This document shows positions 63,362 through 64,000 of a stretch of 64,000 nt of DNA, in pieces. This DNA comes from Microvirga zambiensis WSM3693 (lineage in GTDB: Bacteria > Pseudomonadota > Alphaproteobacteria > Rhizobiales > Beijerinckiaceae), in NCBI RefSeq assembly GCF_016735695.1, contig NZ_JAERQD010000007.1:1-64000 (forward strand), given 5' to 3'. The notes beneath the pieces are model-generated. The model ran no database searches. It was not told the DNA's origin and saw only the letters and a list, made by a program, of their open reading frames with translations. Within the stretch, counting starts at the first letter, position 1. The number at the start of each line of letters is the position of its first letter. Made by a program: the position numbers and the translations under genes.

Positions 63362-64000
63362 CTAGTCTTCCGGCGCCTCGACGATGGGATCGTAGCGGCT
63401 CGTATCGAGCCCGAGCAGGTTGAAGCTCTGCTGCATGTGCGGCGGCAGCGGCGCGGTGACGTCGATGGGCTTGCCGGTGCGCGGATGGGCGATGACGATG
63501 CGGCGTGCGAGCAGATGCAGCTTGTTCTGGATGCCCCCCGGCAGCTCCCAGTTCTCGATGTCGAAATATTTCGGATCGCCGACGATGGGATGGCCGATAT
63601 GCGCAGCATGGGCACGCAGCTGATGGGTGCGGCCGGTCACAGGCTTCAGCGACAGCCAGGCGAGCTTTTGGGCCGCCGTGTCGACCACCGCGTAATAGGT
63701 CAGCGCGTGGCTTGCGCCCTCGTCGCCGTGGCGGGCGACGCGCATGCGGGAATCGCCCTCGTCGCCTTCCTTGGCGAGATAGGTCGATACCCTGCCCTGC
63801 CGCACGCGCGGCACGCCGGCAACCAGCGCCCAGTAGATCTTGCGCGTGGTGCGCGCGCGGAACGACTTCGCCATGGTCGAGGCGGCGAAGCGCGTCTTGG
63901 CGATGACGAGGCAGCCGGCCGTGTCCTTGTCGAGACGATGCACGAGACGCGGCTTCTGCCCGTCGTCTGCCGTCAGCGCCTCGAGCAAGCCGTCCACGTG
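63362..64000 (-). CDS. rluC: Ribosomal large subunit pseudouridine synthase RluC-like, partial (5' end outside window)
   Basis: C-terminal 212 residues. Catalytic aspartate in PRLVHRLDKDTAGCLV, then RKIYWALVAGVP, the SLKPVTGRTHQLRAH motif and GDPKYF. The frame stays open to the window edge (reading HVDGLLEAL), as in the middle of RluC proteins, so an N-terminal S4 domain probably lies beyond. Makes pseudouridines in 23S rRNA. Confidence 0.93.
   Translation of the reverse strand, partial: HVDGLLEALTADDGQKPRLVHRLDKDTAGCLVIAKTRFAASTMAKSFRARTTRKIYWALVAGVPRVRQGRVSTYLAKEGDEGDSRMRVARHGDEGASHALTYYAVVDTAAQKLAWLSLKPVTGRTHQLRAHAAHIGHPIVGDPKYFDIENWELPGGIQNKLHLLARRIVIAHPRTGKPIDVTAPLPPHMQQSFNLLGLDTSRYDPIVEAPED

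Noticed and set aside
1-64000. Insertion sequence, prophage or integrative element
   Set aside because: No transposase, integrase or phage gene and no direct-repeat attachment pair next to tRNA-fMet or tRNA-Leu was seen.

Overview
The window looks like chromosome of a free-living alphaproteobacterium in the Hyphomicrobiales (Rhizobiales), probably Methylobacteriaceae and perhaps close to Microvirga. The reasons are a high-GC sequence, an alphaproteobacterial-type initiator tRNA end, HWE-type histidine kinases, an ExoR-like Sel1 protein, OpgC, an ATP12-family assembly factor, split propionyl-CoA carboxylase genes and several families of intergenic palindromic repeats. The genus is inference. 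No transposase, integrase, phage gene, CRISPR array or rRNA was seen.

Layout. (1) 1-4453: the 3' end of tRNA-fMet, its terminator, and a compact minus-strand periplasmic nitrate reductase operon napEFDABC, including a 54-55-residue napE. (2) 4712-7321: a GAF-PAS-HWE histidine kinase and a membrane protein. (3) 7552-21439: a carbohydrate-uptake region holding a xylose-dehydrogenase-like SDR, a ribose/fructose-type ABC transporter, a DctPQM TRAP transporter and, convergent to it, a GntR-headed operon (hydrolase, solute-binding protein, two CUT1 permeases, ketose 3-epimerase-like protein, Gfo/Idh oxidoreductase) with no ATPase gene. (4) 21741-28473: hypothetical genes, including a protein with two tandem GcrA/SANT-like helix-turn-helix units and a long coiled coil, then an aldo/keto reductase, an old yellow enzyme and exonuclease III. 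(5) 28678-41146: an exoR-like gene overlapping ilvD, a PCMT-type methyltransferase, lipoproteins, mccB, lipB, tRNA-Leu(GAG), mgtE, a GH25 lysozyme, isovaleryl-CoA dehydrogenase and a GST. (6) 41317-54081: an RraA-like protein, a YdcF-like protein, DUF599/DUF3253 genes, rhodanese, acylphosphatase, pccA, an MhqO/MhqD-like pair, a cysteine-synthase-fold enzyme and an SGNH-hydrolase/OpgC pair. (7) 54319-64000: pccB, a lipoprotein, an ATP12 factor, a HAD phosphatase, a 41-residue lipoprotein, a PAS-PAS-HWE kinase, an FtsH paralogue, two GNAT acetyltransferases, a hypothetical membrane protein and the 3' part of rluC.

How the genes work together. NapC passes quinol electrons to NapB and NapA for periplasmic nitrate reduction, with NapD and NapF as maturation factors. 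Isovaleryl-CoA dehydrogenase and MccB belong to leucine catabolism; PccA and PccB carboxylate propionyl-CoA. The sugar region imports carbohydrates by three transporter types and has NAD(P)-linked and epimerising enzymes to feed them in.

The most unusual signals are structural. Palindromic intergenic repeats starting TAGAGC sit so that TAG is the stop codon of the adjacent gene in three of the four copies seen, and a second repeat family supplies the final Pro-Ser-Ser-stop of two unrelated proteins. Other points to recheck are the leucine in place of the pore-loop phenylalanine in the FtsH paralogue, the tandem-HTH coiled-coil protein, the OpgC-SGNH overlap, and a perfect 17-bp hairpin inside the last codons of a kinase gene at a convergent junction. 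I did not find a clearly new multi-gene defence or mobile system.
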